The notes below the pieces were generated by a model. It had not been told where the DNA came from. It did no database searches and saw only the letters and a list, made by a program, of their open reading frames with translations. From the NCBI GenBank assembly GCA_000469685.2, contig LS997563.1:29715897-29779896 (forward strand): a stretch of 64,000 bases of DNA. The letters run 5' to 3'. Every line of letters starts with the position of its first letter. Position 1 is the stretch's first letter. This document shows, one piece after another, positions 35,514 through 47,124 of the stretch. The translations under genes were made by a program, and so were the position numbers. Source of the DNA: Haemonchus contortus (lineage: Eukaryota > Nematoda > Chromadorea > Rhabditida > Trichostrongylidae).

Positions 35514-38500
35514 ATGAGCGATTCAAATGATGTGGACGATGACCTCAGTGTGGCTCAGGGAGCTGTTCTGGTGAAGTCTTGTGAGGTGACCATTAGTAAG
35601 ACTTTTCTCAGCATACTTCTTCTCGGGCTGGTGCTGGTGCTTCGTTCACAATTCATAGCTCTTCATTCACTCTTATTTTTCGCCGCTCTCCATGACTTAT
35701 TAGTAATCTTCCTATTTGTCGTAAAAGCTGGTAATTGTCGCCAAAGCATGACAGTTCTCAGGTGACAACTTGCCGACTCCTTCCATGAAATTCACCGCTG
35801 TAGTCTAAACCTCGTCCGGAGGTGCGGTAGTGGCAAGTGGCGCAGCATCACGTACGTGTAGTCACGGATTCCAAACCCGGATCGATATCCGCCCAAGCCA
35901 ATCAAGTCTTCCATCCCTACAGGGCCAGTAAGTTGGTACCAGGCTCGTCTGGAAGGATAAGGAGCAGCAACTTGTACATCGGCTGACCACCGCAAGTCAT
36001 TGGCTGCTTTCATAGTTCGCCGGCATGCCGGCCGAGGTAGTGCTAGTGAGGGGAAGGAAACAGACGAGGTTACAGGACCGTTGTCAACCGCGTGTGTAGG
36101 GGTGTGCGACGTTAGTCTCGAATGACATTGCTTCGCGCCGAGGTGCGAAGTGACCTCATTAGTGACTAACCTCATCTTAATTACGTAACTCCCTTCGATC
36201 GTGACTAACCTCAACTTACCTTGAAAGTGATGGCAATGATGAGAATAGTGGGAAAATGAAATTCCAAGAAAAGTAGTTTTTTAACGTAAAATTTTTATGG
36301 TCTTCGGTTTTAAAAGTTCTATTACCATATGGAAAAGGAAAATTCGAGGGTCATTGAAATGAAGTTCGTGTAAGATGTAAAATTTCATAGCCTTTGGCTT
36401 CAAAAGTTCTATAACAATATGGAATAGAAAAATTCAAGGGTCATAAAGATGGAGTTCGTGTCAGATGTAAAAAAAAACTTTCTTTGAATTTCCACTGATC
36501 TGTGATATCAAGCAACATTTACAGCAGCGGCATAGTTGTTTGATATTGGGGCATCTCGTGTTTGAAAGGTCATTGAACGCCCGCCGGCTGATCAGTTGGG
36601 CCATTTCACACTTCTCATGGAATATTACGATAATTCAGGCTAAATTCAGCACATCGAAGAGAGGTCATCAGCTACTATTTAAGCTGGTGGGTGAGCGATC
36701 TATATACAGCTATCTTATTTAGAACCTTACTATGTATTCTGACGACACTTTCTACTACTTCCGTGATTTCACGGGATACCCTTCAGCTTCAAAGCAGCTT
36801 CAATCCGCACCCCAACCCTTTTACTCTGCTACTTCTGAACCGACGCAACCTCCACCAATGCAGCTCGAAACCGCACCACAACCATTATACTATGCTACTT
36901 CCTTACCTATACAACCTCCGCTAACACAGTTCCAACCCACACCGCTACCCTTGTACTGTGCTACTTCTGCACCTACCCAACCGCTCCAGCCAGTGCCGCA
37001 GCTTTCGCTCCAATCTACCCAACCTTCTTCAGATTTTATTGAATTTTTTTTGGAATTTTTATCATCTTGCATGGTAATAAAACTTTTAAAACCGAAGACC
37101 ATGAAAACTTTACCTTAAAAACTACTTTTCTTGAAATTTCATTTTCTCACTATTCTCATCATTGCCATCACTTTCATAGGTAGGTTGAGGTTAGTCACGA
37201 TCAAGGGGAGTTGCGTAATTAAGATGAGGTTAGTCACTAATGAGGTCACTTCGCACCTCGGCGCGAAGCAATGTCATTCGAGACTAACGTCCCACACCCC
37301 GTGTGTAGTGACTCAGCATTTTTGTCGTTTTCTCTGCGTCTCCTCAAATGGGTATCTCACCGCGAAGAGGATAGAGGGCAGAGGAAGAGCTCGTCATTCC
37401 TCAATGCTTCCTCTTAGCAGTGGTACAATAGGATACCTACCGAACACTGTCGGGTTAAGATTGAATCAATGGTATTGCAGTTCTTTAAACGACATTGTTG
37501 ATCTCAGCGCTGATTCCCATAGAAAAAAGTAGCAAATAGGTTGCAAACTTGGATTTTCAGCAAGCCGCATAGATTCTTCTCGGTGTAGATGTTTTATGCA
37601 GACGTTTTATTGACATTTGGAGAAGGATCAAGCCTTTGCTTCCCTCAGACTGCCTGAACATCGAAATACGAAGTTTCCTTAGTCGGCAGAAGTCTGTCTT
37701 TCTGAAGATTCTTCGACTCTTGGACCCATTCGAATGTCTACTTTTGACGAAAGAGCGCTCTGAAGGAGGGTACGGACGACGAACGGACACGCCCTCCTCC
37801 CGCTGACGAATACGAGACGCAGAGATTGCTTCGCCGTCTGATTCTCTCAACGAAAGAAATTCTGGTTGACAACAGCCCTGTAACCGACAGACGATCGGTC
37901 GACGCGGTTGCGTCGCGCCCAAGCCCCTTCGAAGGGCTGAAAACAAAGAAAATCAAGATCAAAAACAATTTGCATAAGCCCCATCGAAGGGTTCTTCGAA
38001 GGGGCTTGGGCGGCGCGACCGCGTCGAGCGACCGTCTGCCTCCCTCCCCCTCCCTAGCACTACGTCAGCCGGCACGCCGGCGCGCCGGCGGACTATGAAA
38101 GCAGCCATTGTAGGAGCCACTACGCATTCACGAATGCTGGAGCGCATCCCCCAGACGGAACTGATCAACGCCGAGACATTTAATCTTTTATCCTTTAGAC
38201 TTTATTCTATAGCTAGGCCCAGTTGTGGTCACAGTGTCTCTTAAGTAAGTAGAAACATTGAACACTATTTCGAAAATATGTGAAAACAGGAAAGGGCAGC
38301 AAATATATACCTTCCTACCGTACTTCATTTTTTTTATCGAAAAGGCATCAGTCATTAAGATTTCACGAAATTTGAATATCAACAACACATTATTCCCCGA
38401 CATTTACTGATCTTCTAGTTTTAAAGGGTAGGCATCTTACCGACAGTATTTGATACCATTCAGATACGTAAAGCTGGAACTGCCCGAAAGAGACTGTTCT

Positions 38501-41500
38501 TTAGTATCGTGCGGGTGTTTTTTTTTTTTGCGACGTGCAACGTGACAAGCAGAGTTTTGCAGTTTTTGCTGTCACTTCTTATCAGCGGTGTTTCGTTTTT
38601 CAGAAGTTGGGCCTTGTTCAAGAAATAATGTTTTCTACCTTTTACGACATCTATCTATCTATCTTTACGATCGCTTTTGAATTTATGAGCTCCCTGACGC
38701 TATACAATAAACACTGAGCGTTTGTGGTATGTGAATGGCGGGTTTAGGTGCTCCATCGGTTCACAATCACAGAAAAAAGTTGTCTGGCTGCATGCCATGC
38801 CCTCGATTGTGGTCTTAGATAGTTGTCTCGGGTATAGCATGGAGCTCTATACCTCAAGCAGACATCCAACTTATCTAAAGTGCAGGTGCTAAACACTAAC
38901 GGTCCACACGAGCAGTTCAAACTTAGACATTCTGTAAACTGCACGAATACTTGCAACTGTCAGGAGTAGTCTTTGCTTTGAATCAAGGGAATGCCTGTTT
39001 CTGGGAGTGACTGTTGTCTAGAATCCAAGCTAGCAATTTTAGGCCAAGTTGAGGGGAACAACATGAAAAGAAAGATCATTTGTAGAAAAGGAGGAATAAA
39101 AATCTTGGGGCGTGAATCAATCCCATCAGAGGGTTGCGCCCACGCATACAGAATCGAAGTGGCGTAATGATTACGTTTTCGGCCTACACAATGACTTGCG
39201 GTGGTAAGCCGATGTGCAAGTCGGTGCTTTTATACTCCCAGGCAAGTCTGGTGCCTATTTACCAACCCTGCCGGGGTTTAAGGCTTGGTTGGCTGAGGCG
39301 GATATCGATGGGATTCAAACCCGTGACCATGCGTGGGTGAAGTGCGCCACTTGCCACTATACCACCTCTCATGGTGCATGATTAGGCTCGGAAACTGCTT
39401 GATGAACCCACGCGAAATTAGATACTGCAAAGATCGCCGGACAGCATTTCCTATAATCGGGCATGATCACACAAAATTGACGCTGACACCATTTCAGCCG
39501 AGTGCTCTCCAACTGTGTTATTACATCATTCCTATTTCTCTCTCCTCTCACACTGTTAAAAAACTCCTTTTGCTCGAGATCATTCAGTCTTTGTGTTCTG
39601 CTTACTAGACGACTTATTTGGCTATTCAAGTTTGTTAACATAACAACATAAACATAAACTTTGTCAACATAAGAACATATTTTTCCCAGCCTATTTTTTG
39701 TGCTCTTCAGAGTCACTCTTATCGACAGTTTAGGTGCCCCGAGATGCACCAGTTATCAGAGGCTATGATTTCAATGAGGGAATAGATTTCTCAAAGCTTA
39801 TGGCTTCGTATCTATCCACAGGCTTCCAAGCTACTCATTTGGCAATGGCAATAAGGGTATGACATTCTTTTTATTCTAAACTTTCACGATGTCTTGTTTA
39901 CTTCCAGGAGGTCAACGGCATGCTCGATGCGAGAGAATCATGCGGTGATGGTGATGTACCCAAACAATTCTTTCCATATCCTAAAGAGCGAAGTATTCCT
40001 CGTTGTACGATATTTCTGGGCTACACTTCGAATCTTGTTAGCAGCGGTCTCAGAGAGGTTCGTTCAGTAGCCCTTCGTACAGCGGAACGGACAAAGCTGT
40101 AACCTGAGTCCTGTAAGACAGATTTTTCATAGAGCAGAAGCTCGGAAAGATTAGTGCCAATCTGTTCCTGAAAAAAATAAGGCAGTTAGGGTCTGGGGCT
40201 GGATAGAAAATACCCGCTGCATGAATGAAGTCCAAAGTATTGAATATCATATTTTCAAATAAGTCCGTACCCTTCTTGATAACAACGAACGGTCGGTTTA
40301 CTTTCCAGTTTTACTTTCTATCTCATTTAGTTTCGCTATGAATCGACAATTTTTGTAGGCCATTTACTGCCTAAACCGCTGAGTTTAGTGTTGTATTGTT
40401 GTTCATCCGACTCTCTTCAGATACTTCGATTTGTAGTACAACACGACCTAGTGGACTGTATGGTCACAAGCGCCGGAGGAGTGGAAGAAGATCTTATCAA
40501 GTGCTTGCTGCCTTCCTATCTGGGCGATTTCCGAATGGACGGCAAAAAACTGCGGTTTGTTTTCACTGCCACCAATGTCACTGTTACCATCACCTTACTT
40601 ACTACTACCATTACCTTATCATTCATAAGGTGTTCCTCTCGGAGTCGATCAATAACATGGTGTTCTTTGCGTATTTATCAATAGTGATGCCTAAAGATTT
40701 CAGGTCACATGGGTTGAATCGCGCTGGCAACATCCTTATTCCAAATGACAATTATTGTGCGTTCGAAGATTGGCTATCGCCCATCCTTGACGAGTGCCTG
40801 AAAGAACAGCAAGAACACGGATACAGCTGGACCCCTTCGAAACTAATCAGAAGGTCGGCTTATTCATCAAACTTTGAATTACAGTTCGTGGACCACATCT
40901 AACTCTATCCCATACGGTACTTATTGACTTGTTTCAGGTTAGGCGAGAAAATCAATAATGAGGATTCTATACTTCACTGGGCTGCACGAAATCATATCCC
41001 CATCTTTTGTCCAGCTTTAACTGATGGAAGCCTTGGAGATATGCTATATTTCCACTCAGTTAAGCATTCTCCCGGAATTCGTGTAGACATTGTGGAGGTG
41101 AGCGGTTTTGACATAGTTTTGAATTTTATCCACACTTGAAGTAAAATGAATAGCCAGCCGGAATCCTGGGCATTCAAATAGAATGTGCCACTAGAGGTCC
41201 GTCATATGTGGCTTACTTCATTTCTGTGACCATACGAAAAAAATCATCCAATACTTACCCTAAGGTAACCCGTGATGGCGGCTGTTGGGGTGAAATAACC
41301 ACAGCTCTATTGAGTTGTATGAAAAAGGTTACCCACTTTGATTTCAAGATGAGTCTTGCTCACCCTTTTTGGACTTATGTAAGTGCATTAATGGGCAGTA
41401 GGTCGTCATGTGGTAGTGAGGAGGCACGCCCTCCATGCTCGCTCCGGCCTTGAATGGATCACTTGTTGAACCGTAGAAAGTCCCTTTTGTTACAAGACTG

Positions 41501-44500
41501 ATAATGTAGAAGCGAGGTCGTCAAATCGAACATGAGATTCATCGGTCGGTCTCTGTTCGTAACCAAAGTTTATTGCAAAGCTGTAGGGCTACACTTCTTT
41601 TCCTGATTTTCCAACACTTTCGTTTATCGTCCGTTTCTCTGGATTTAAGGGTGTAAGACTCTTTTGAGACAATCTGGCTGCGGTTGGAAAGAGTTTGTAT
41701 AGAAAAGAGCTTCCGCTCAGGGTTGATGCCCCCCCCCCCCCCCCCCCCCCCCCAGTCAAACTGTCAGAATATATTAGGTTCAGTCATAAGTCCTCGGACA
41801 GTGTCGAAGTGATGACTTCCAGAGATCATAACTCACTCGGGAAAGGGTCACGGAAATGGATGCGCGAGGCATCGTTAGATAGAGTATCAAAAGCTCTTCC
41901 AAATACATACTAACGAGTATATCTGACCATCTCCTGCGCTTGAGCGTGAGGGGGAAAAGTGCCATGTCGGCGCAAAAATCCATGTCTTACTGTCTCGAAG
42001 CATGAGGCACCCATCGACCGAGCTTTCGCACCTCGCCGATTGACTTCAAAAACGAATAACTGTGAATTAATTTCTTAAGGGTAACTGTTATTTCACGAGT
42101 AGTTTGATACGGACCGGCTTCCACCTGGTTCCGCAGCACGTCGAAATCCAACTCCATTGAGCGTCCCGGACGGTCTTTAGCTTCGATGGAATAGTGGTCT
42201 GACGTGAACTCCGAGTGCCACTTGTAAATAGTGCATCTAGCAGGAGCACCCTTCTTGTAAACGTCCTTCATGCCTCTATTGATTGCCGCGGGTTCATGGC
42301 CAGAGAAAAAAATAAATATGATGGTGTTGCGGATGTGGAGTTGCGACGGCTTGAAATCATGAGGCACGGTTGCTGGAAAGGAAACAGTTAGGTGCCTTTT
42401 CCAGTATGCATTCGAAGAGCTTTTCATACTCTATCTAACAGTGCCACGCGCGTCCATTTTCGTCTCCTCTTTCCCAAGTTATGATCCCTAGAAGTCATCG
42501 CTATCATTTTGTCCGAGGACTTATGGCTCAACCTAATATTTCCAGTGCCGCTAAAGGTCTATAAACTCGTACCAAAAAAACTAAACTCAAACTCGTTTCC
42601 GCAGGAATAGGCTGAAAAATAACTGAATTAATTCTTCAGGGTGGTACGTTTCTAGTCCTAAATTTAGAATTCGGAAACAAAGAACTTCTCTAATTTCATC
42701 TATGAAGAAATCCTCGATGCTATATGCTCCCTTTTTCCTGAGTCCATTTAATAGTAGGCCAGGGTCGAAGTCTACCATTTGGGGCCTAAATGGAGTTGAT
42801 GTGTTGAAGTCATGTTTGTTTAGGATGTGCGTCATATCAATACGATGGCAGTGAAGAGCCGCAAGACGGGGACGTTGATACTTGGGGGCGGTGTCGTAAA
42901 ACATCACATCAATAATGCGAATCTGATGAGAAATGGCTCGGATTTCACGGTCTATATCAATACTGGAATGGTAAGAGATGCCTACAAACCTGAATCTTCT
43001 GGAGTACGAAAGTATGGAGCTTACTGGTTTTAAGAAGCTGATTAAACATTTCGTCCCTCTAGTCCAAGGCAACCGTCAAACGGTAAGTGAAAGCGGAACG
43101 TTCAGAAAAAAAAACATTTCCTGTTTGTGATTTTCATCACAGAGTGAGGGTGGTACTTTACTAATCCTAATCAGGAAGTTTTTCGCAGTTTTTCAGGGGA
43201 GCATGGCTACGCTAACTTACTTATCCTAAACAGGAAGTTTTTGAAGTAGTTAGTTCAATGAAAGAATCATCCATCCTGACGATGATGTTTGAAGTTTGGA
43301 ATGGAGTTCACGGCCTCATCAATTTTAGAGCTGGAGATTCTTTAATCACCCAATTTTTCACTGAATAAACGGTGGGGTAATAGTCATCGAGGCGAACAGA
43401 AGGATGCGGGTGACTGTGATGGGGTAACCATGGGACTCATCTCAGAAGAACTGCAATTCGTCCTTGTTCATCCCAAATGAGAAAGTTGACGGGAAAATTA
43501 GCAGGTACCTTCAATCAGGGTTTTTTCACAAGGGGGATCTTCGATTTGAACTTGGTCGAGGAGATTAGCGTAAGAGGCAACAGACTGTTTACATTGAGTG
43601 CTATCAGCAAAATTGAAGGCCGTTAATAGGAAAGGAGCTTGTGAGAAGATAAGGTACTGTATATTTCCAACCTTTGTAGTCCTTACCTTGAAATCGCTGC
43701 TTTAAAATCGCTGCTCCTGTAGGATGATGGTAGGAAGGGTAGGTTTATAAAATCTGTGTATTTCATCAGTTTCAAAAGAAGCGCTGAATAGAGAAAGTAC
43801 TGTATGTAGGATTCCGATTCTGGGTGCTTGAATGGGCCCATGTAACAGTTTATAGGGTCCTGTCAATAATACGCCAGTTTGCCCTTTTTTGCCCACGTGA
43901 GTCGATACCAGATTACACGCTTTGAACTGCTGGAAAGTTGGATTGGTTCGAGCCTATTCTTCCCATATTTGAGCTCATAACCACATTTGTGGCAACGATG
44001 GCATCTTTTCCGCCCGATCAACCCATTTGTCCCTGTTTTTGTTGTTTGGCAGAGGGCAAAAGGAGTTGAGATATGTTGTGGAAACGTAAACTGAATTCTA
44101 GAGGTTGGAGAACTTGGGGACTTTTTTCTTATAATCCAAGCCAAGGAATTGTGGAAACAGTTTTTGTAGCTATCTTTTCGAGGCCTGTGATTGAATAGAA
44201 CTTAGATTTTTTTGTCGCTTTTACTCTTTACTTTGATTCGATTTCTAAATTTTTATAAGTTCCCGACTTTGACCATTCTTCGAGATATTTTCAAAATTGT
44301 CATACCCAGATTCGATATGCCATCAACAAAAAAAGCAATTTTTAAAATCAAATTATTTCTGTTGTTGAGGGCATATCGAACCTAGATTCGTTGCTGCGTC
44401 TTTTCTTAGTGAAATCTGAAAAGTCTGTTTGAAATTCAAACCATTGTTATAGGAATTCGATGGTTCTGATTCTGGTGCACAGCCGGACGAAGCTGTCAGT

Positions 44501-44704
44501 TGGGGAAAGGTATGTTAGACGAAAAGAGCATCAGGAAATATGTAGGACTGCGACGAATAGAACTGCAAGCTGACATTACCTGTTCAGATCAAACCCGCAG
44601 CGCATTCTGTGAAGGTGTGTGCTGACGCCACGTTGGTATTTCCGTTGCTGGTCGCTGAGACATTCGCTAAACGAGTTCACAAAGGAGCTCATACCTCTCC
44701 ATAG
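35514..44704 (+). CDS. Deoxyhypusine synthase
   Basis: NAD-dependent enzyme that transfers the aminobutyl group of spermidine to one lysine of eIF5A, the first step of hypusine synthesis in the cytosol. Nine exons join in phase to 369 residues, the same length as the human enzyme: 35514-35585, 39734-39856, 39908-40057, 40421-40554, 40704-40853, 40938-41097, 42824-42970, 44453-44509, 44588-44704. Landmarks are [43 protein letters not shown] (NAD site), [70 protein letters not shown], and the active-site segment DEAVSWGK with the catalytic Lys at residue 331, then [12 protein letters not shown]. All key motifs are intact. The gene spans 9.2 kb mainly because introns 1 (4.1 kb), 6 (1.7 kb) and 7 (1.5 kb) are large; 1 and 6 hold transposons. 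Third gene of the operon-like series. Confidence 0.96.
35816..36000 (+). mobile_element. tRNA-derived SINE copy in DHPS intron 1
   Basis: Starts with the tRNA-like head GGTGCGGTAGTGGCAAGTGG (A box) and CACGGATTCCAAACCCGGATC (diverged B box). The body CTTCCATCCCTACAGGGCC, GGTACCAGGCTCGTCTGG and CAACTTGTACATCGGC matches the copies at 39140-39372 and 62427-62630. It ends where the larger inverted-repeat element begins. Confidence 0.75.
36676..36684 (+). promoter_or_regulatory. Possible TATA box of the nested ORF
   Basis: TATTTAAGC about 50 bp before the ATG at 36732, with a further TATATA at 36701. The spacing suits a TATA box, but AT-rich words are common. Confidence 0.35.
36732..37118 (+). 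CDS. Proline-rich repeat protein encoded inside a TIR transposon (hypothetical)
   Basis: An uninterrupted 128-codon frame beginning [17 protein letters not shown]. The middle is three imperfect copies of a unit of about 25 residues of the type ([16 protein letters not shown])([15 protein letters not shown]), with the tyrosine-alanine-threonine-serine core repeating at regular spacing. The repeat is conserved at the peptide level with many third-position changes, which is consistent with past selection but not proof. There is no signal peptide or known domain. The last residues ([14 protein letters not shown]) run into the right TIR, so the stop is supplied by the transposon end. An AATAAA lies before the stop, not after it. 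It could be a captured gene fragment or a chance frame in a low-complexity repeat. Confidence 0.4.
   Translation: MYSDDTFYYFRDFTGYPSASKQLQSAPQPFYSATSEPTQPPPMQLETAPQPLYYATSLPIQPPLTQFQPTPLPLYCATSAPTQPLQPVPQLSLQSTQPSSDFIEFFLEFLSSCMVIKLLKPKTMKTLP
37889..38036. repeat. GC-rich stem-loop
   Basis: GTCGACGCGGTTGCGTCGCG.CCAAGCCCCTTCGAAGGG pairs with CGAAGGGGCTTGGGCGGCGC.GACCGCGTCGA across a loop of about 60 nt: two arms of about 42 bp with few mismatches. It lies within the right part of the larger inverted-repeat element in DHPS intron 1. Confidence 0.8.
39140..39372 (-). mobile_element. tRNA-derived SINE, best-preserved copy
   Basis: On the minus strand it starts GAGGTGGTATAGTGGCAAGTGG (Pol III A box) and then CACGGGTTTGAATCCCATC (B box GGTTTGAATCC). 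The body follows with the conserved AAGCCT..CCCCGGCAGGG and ACCAGACTTGCCTGGGAG words. It reads antisense to the host gene, in intron 1 just upstream of DHPS exon 2. Confidence 0.8.
41729..41753. repeat. Poly-C run (25 C)
   Basis: An uninterrupted C tract about 20 bp before the left end of the mariner element in DHPS intron 6. It could form a G-quadruplex on the minus strand. The stated length may be imprecise. Confidence 0.9.
41774..42536 (-). mobile_element. Deleted mariner transposon in DHPS intron 6
   Basis: Inverted ends of about 60 bp: TTAGGTTCAGTCATAAGTCC at left, GGACTTATGGCTCAACCTAA at right, extending through CCTCGGACA and GATGACTTC.AG.GATCATAACT. Flanked by TA on both sides. At 763 bp it retains only the transposase N-terminal DNA-binding domain. 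It is a different mariner subfamily from the relic at 17463-18022. Confidence 0.92.
41987..42400 (-). pseudogene. mariner transposase N-terminal domain remnant
   Basis: The minus strand reads [19 protein letters not shown], then [64 protein letters not shown]. This is the paired helix-turn-helix region and the WVPHEL-type linker of mariner transposases. The DD34D catalytic domain is deleted. Confidence 0.85.
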
Positions 44705-46415
44705 ACCAGATTTTGACACTTTTGAGCTTTGGAATGTAGAACTCAGGTTGAAAGCCTCTAAATTGTCCTTGAGGGTGGTAGTCGACGATGGTGAACGCAA
44801 GTATACCATGTGTTTGGGTTTTGTGGGTCAGGTTTTCGATCTCTCCAGGTTGTGCCCAACTTAGCGCTATAGGATTTGGTTTTTATGGGTGATTCCGGAA
44901 ATCACCTCACGGATTTCATTATTTAGCCAATTTTGAGCTTGATACACTCACCTGCTTATTTACTTTTATTTTTCATTATTTTCGTTCCGGACTGAGTTAC
45001 AAAGCTCAATAGTGTCTATTTTTTCAACGAACAGTTGTGCATGCTTAATCACTTGTTATTGTCATTGTTTTCTTGAATGTTTTTGTTATCACATACGTCG
45101 TATAAAAGTGTGTGACTATGATAATGTACGATCCAAACCGGAAATACTTGGTTCTAAAACAGTAATTTGTTAGCAACTTGGAATCTGCCAGTGACTGGCA
45201 TGAACTGGAGGATGTATCAAGCAGTAAAAATATTGAGTAAGAGATTCTTCTCATATAAAAAAGGGCTTTCTTTTTTTTACGCGTATTCACTTACACTTAA
45301 CGTGCACCGAAGAAAGTGTATCAAAGATACCTCTGCCAATTCCAATGGGAGCGGAACTGTCGGTTGTAGCTGGTGCTGGCAATTCACAGGTAATGTAGGA
45401 ACGACAATGGTAGGTTAAAAGTGAATATGAGAAAATGATAGTCGTTCAATTCTGGACAGAGAAATGAAAAACAAAAGAAGAATATGGCGATGAAAGAAGA
45501 AACACGAAGAAAGATCAAAAAAGAAAGAAGGGAAAAGAAAAAAGGCGAAAAAAGAGGAATAATCGTCTGCACCACCTGTCATCCCGTTGATCTCGATTCG
45601 CTTGTACAAGCACCACAATCGTCTCCATTCTTCTGTGTCTGTGTCCTTCCGAACGTCCTCGCTTGTGGGACCCAAGGCTAAGCGTTCCTTTTGTTCAGTG
45701 GTTTCGTGATAAAGTCTAATCATCGGACCATCCCGGCGGCCATCCATGCATTTATTCAACGTCTGGAAAGATCCAGTAAGTAAACGTCCTGGTCCAACGG
45801 TCACCACAAAACCATGAAATAGGGCAAACCATGAGGTAATAATAAAGTAATACAAAAACTAATTAAACAAAAAACTAACATTAACATAGTACAGTGAGAG
45901 AAAAAGAAGAGAAGAATGGCACTTCTTACGAGGTATGTTCTATGAAAAGCATGCTCTCGATCGCTTTTGGATTTCATTGATAACTACTACCTCCGAATAA
46001 TGATAATCAGTATCAACGGCTTCTGGTTTCTGACATCGACTATTAACTATCTTTCTAGAAGAGTCCCAACAGTATGTCGGTCACGGACCCACTGTTTCAT
46101 AACGGGACCCTCCAACTATATTAGTTCAGTTGGATCGAAAAGGCGGTGATTTAAAAGGACAGCTTAATGCTGAGCTAAATTCACCTATTAAATTCTGAAG
46201 TGTAACAGAATGATATACTTGGATCATTCGCCTCGTTCACTCGGTTCTGGATTGACTTCAAGAGAGTATTTAAATCATGATACTGAGCCTTCTCTGTAAA
46301 CTACCTAGGATAAGGTATTCGAGCTAAGTCAGTCCCGTCTCATAGATGCCCTCCCGCATGCGACATCCGTTCAGAGTCGTGGTGACGTTTTGAGTACGTA
46401 TGTTGCCAATGAATT
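44705..46415. other. Intergenic 3' of DHPS, no gene supported
   Basis: No exon joins or known domains. A frame on the minus strand at 45415-45855 and shorter ones match nothing that I recognise. Confidence 0.4.
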
Positions 46416-46419
46416 CTGG

Positions 46420-46590
46420 TGGCCAGAAAATATACAAGTCAATGACTCTGTCTTTCCAGATGAATTCGGAAACAGTAAGTCGCCCTAGAGGGATGAAAGG
46501 CTCGGTTGGCCTGGGCAAGAATCAACCCGAATCCGATTCCCGACCATACGTTTGTGTGGTAGTGTGCCACTTATCATTATACCACCTTGA
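46420..46590 (-). mobile_element. tRNA-derived SINE copy
   Basis: The head is at the right: minus-strand AAGGTGGTATAATGATAAGTGG and TCGGGAATCGGATTCG. The body contains CAACCGAGCCTTTCATCCCT and TCATCTGGAAAGA. Diverged but collinear with the 39140-39372 copy. Confidence 0.65.
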
Positions 46591-47100
46591 CTCCTTCGTT
46601 CCCTAGACATGGATATATTCCTTTGTCCTCAATCCACCGTCCGAGGGCATCCTGATCCGCAACTCACTCCTGGTCCAGAACTCGCCTCAATGGAGGAAAT
46701 GAATTTTCGGTTGGAATTCCTACAGTGACTTTCCACCATCTGAAGCATGAAGCTTCAACTTTATTCCTGAGTGGGTATGTTTTGAAGCCACTCAAAATGC
46801 AAGAGGAGCAAACACCTAAAGCGGGGGCGGTTTCCTGACTCCATCAACTCCTTTTTACCCTTCCACGATTCATCGCATGCGAAGTGATCGCGCGAAACTC
46901 GGAAATACTGGCTGACTTCATTTAAAGCAAATATCGTAAAGATCAGTCATCACAGGTTTTCTAAGTCAAATGATGGTCGTAAAATGAAGTCGCAAGGCGT
47001 ATCATAGTCATCGGTTATAAAATGGCTCGATATCATTCGCCCGATGCCTTTCGAGGATGGTCGACTTCATCTCCGTTTGAGCTTCGCCTTACCTTACATC

Positions 47101-47107
47101 GTTTCAG
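47101..47107 (+). promoter_or_regulatory. Possible spliced-leader acceptor of the Ly6-like gene
   Basis: GTTTCAG, a perfect nematode acceptor consensus, lies 17 nt before the ATG at 47125 with no upstream coding exon. Confidence 0.45.
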
Positions 47108-47124
47108 ATAACTCTCAGCGACCG

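Larger units (their letters stand above)
36100..37300 (+). mobile_element. Long-TIR transposon with 8-bp target duplication, carrying an ORF
   Basis: The terminal inverted repeats are about 230 bp each (36100-36330 and 37071-37300), closely matched, beginning GGGTGTG.GACGTTAGTC. The element is flanked by the direct repeat GTGTGTAG (36092-36099 and 37301-37308). Long TIRs with an 8-9 bp duplication suggest a Mutator-like or hAT-like mobilising transposase, which is not encoded here. Next to the left TIR a unit of about 90 bp is tandemly duplicated (36291-36470). The unique interior (36480-37070) holds a proline-rich ORF. It lies in the first intron of deoxyhypusine synthase, same strand. Confidence 0.85.
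36001..38107. repeat. Larger inverted-repeat element surrounding the 36.1-37.3 kb transposon
   Basis: The left end TGGCTGCTTTCATAGT.CGCCGGC (36001) is inverted at the right end (GCCGGCG.ACTATGAAAGCAGCCA, to 38107). The word pairs TAGTGCTAG and GTTACAG..C.GTTGTCAA also recur inverted (36038-36088 against 37863-37887 and about 38056). The right side has an extra hairpin (37889-38036). The 36100-37300 transposon sits inside. This is probably an older foldback element that was itself a target; its borders are approximate. Confidence 0.6.

Noticed and set aside
45415..45855. 146-codon minus-strand frame
   Set aside because: Half of it is a low-complexity Phe/Leu/Ser-rich translation of a purine-rich tract; no domain found.
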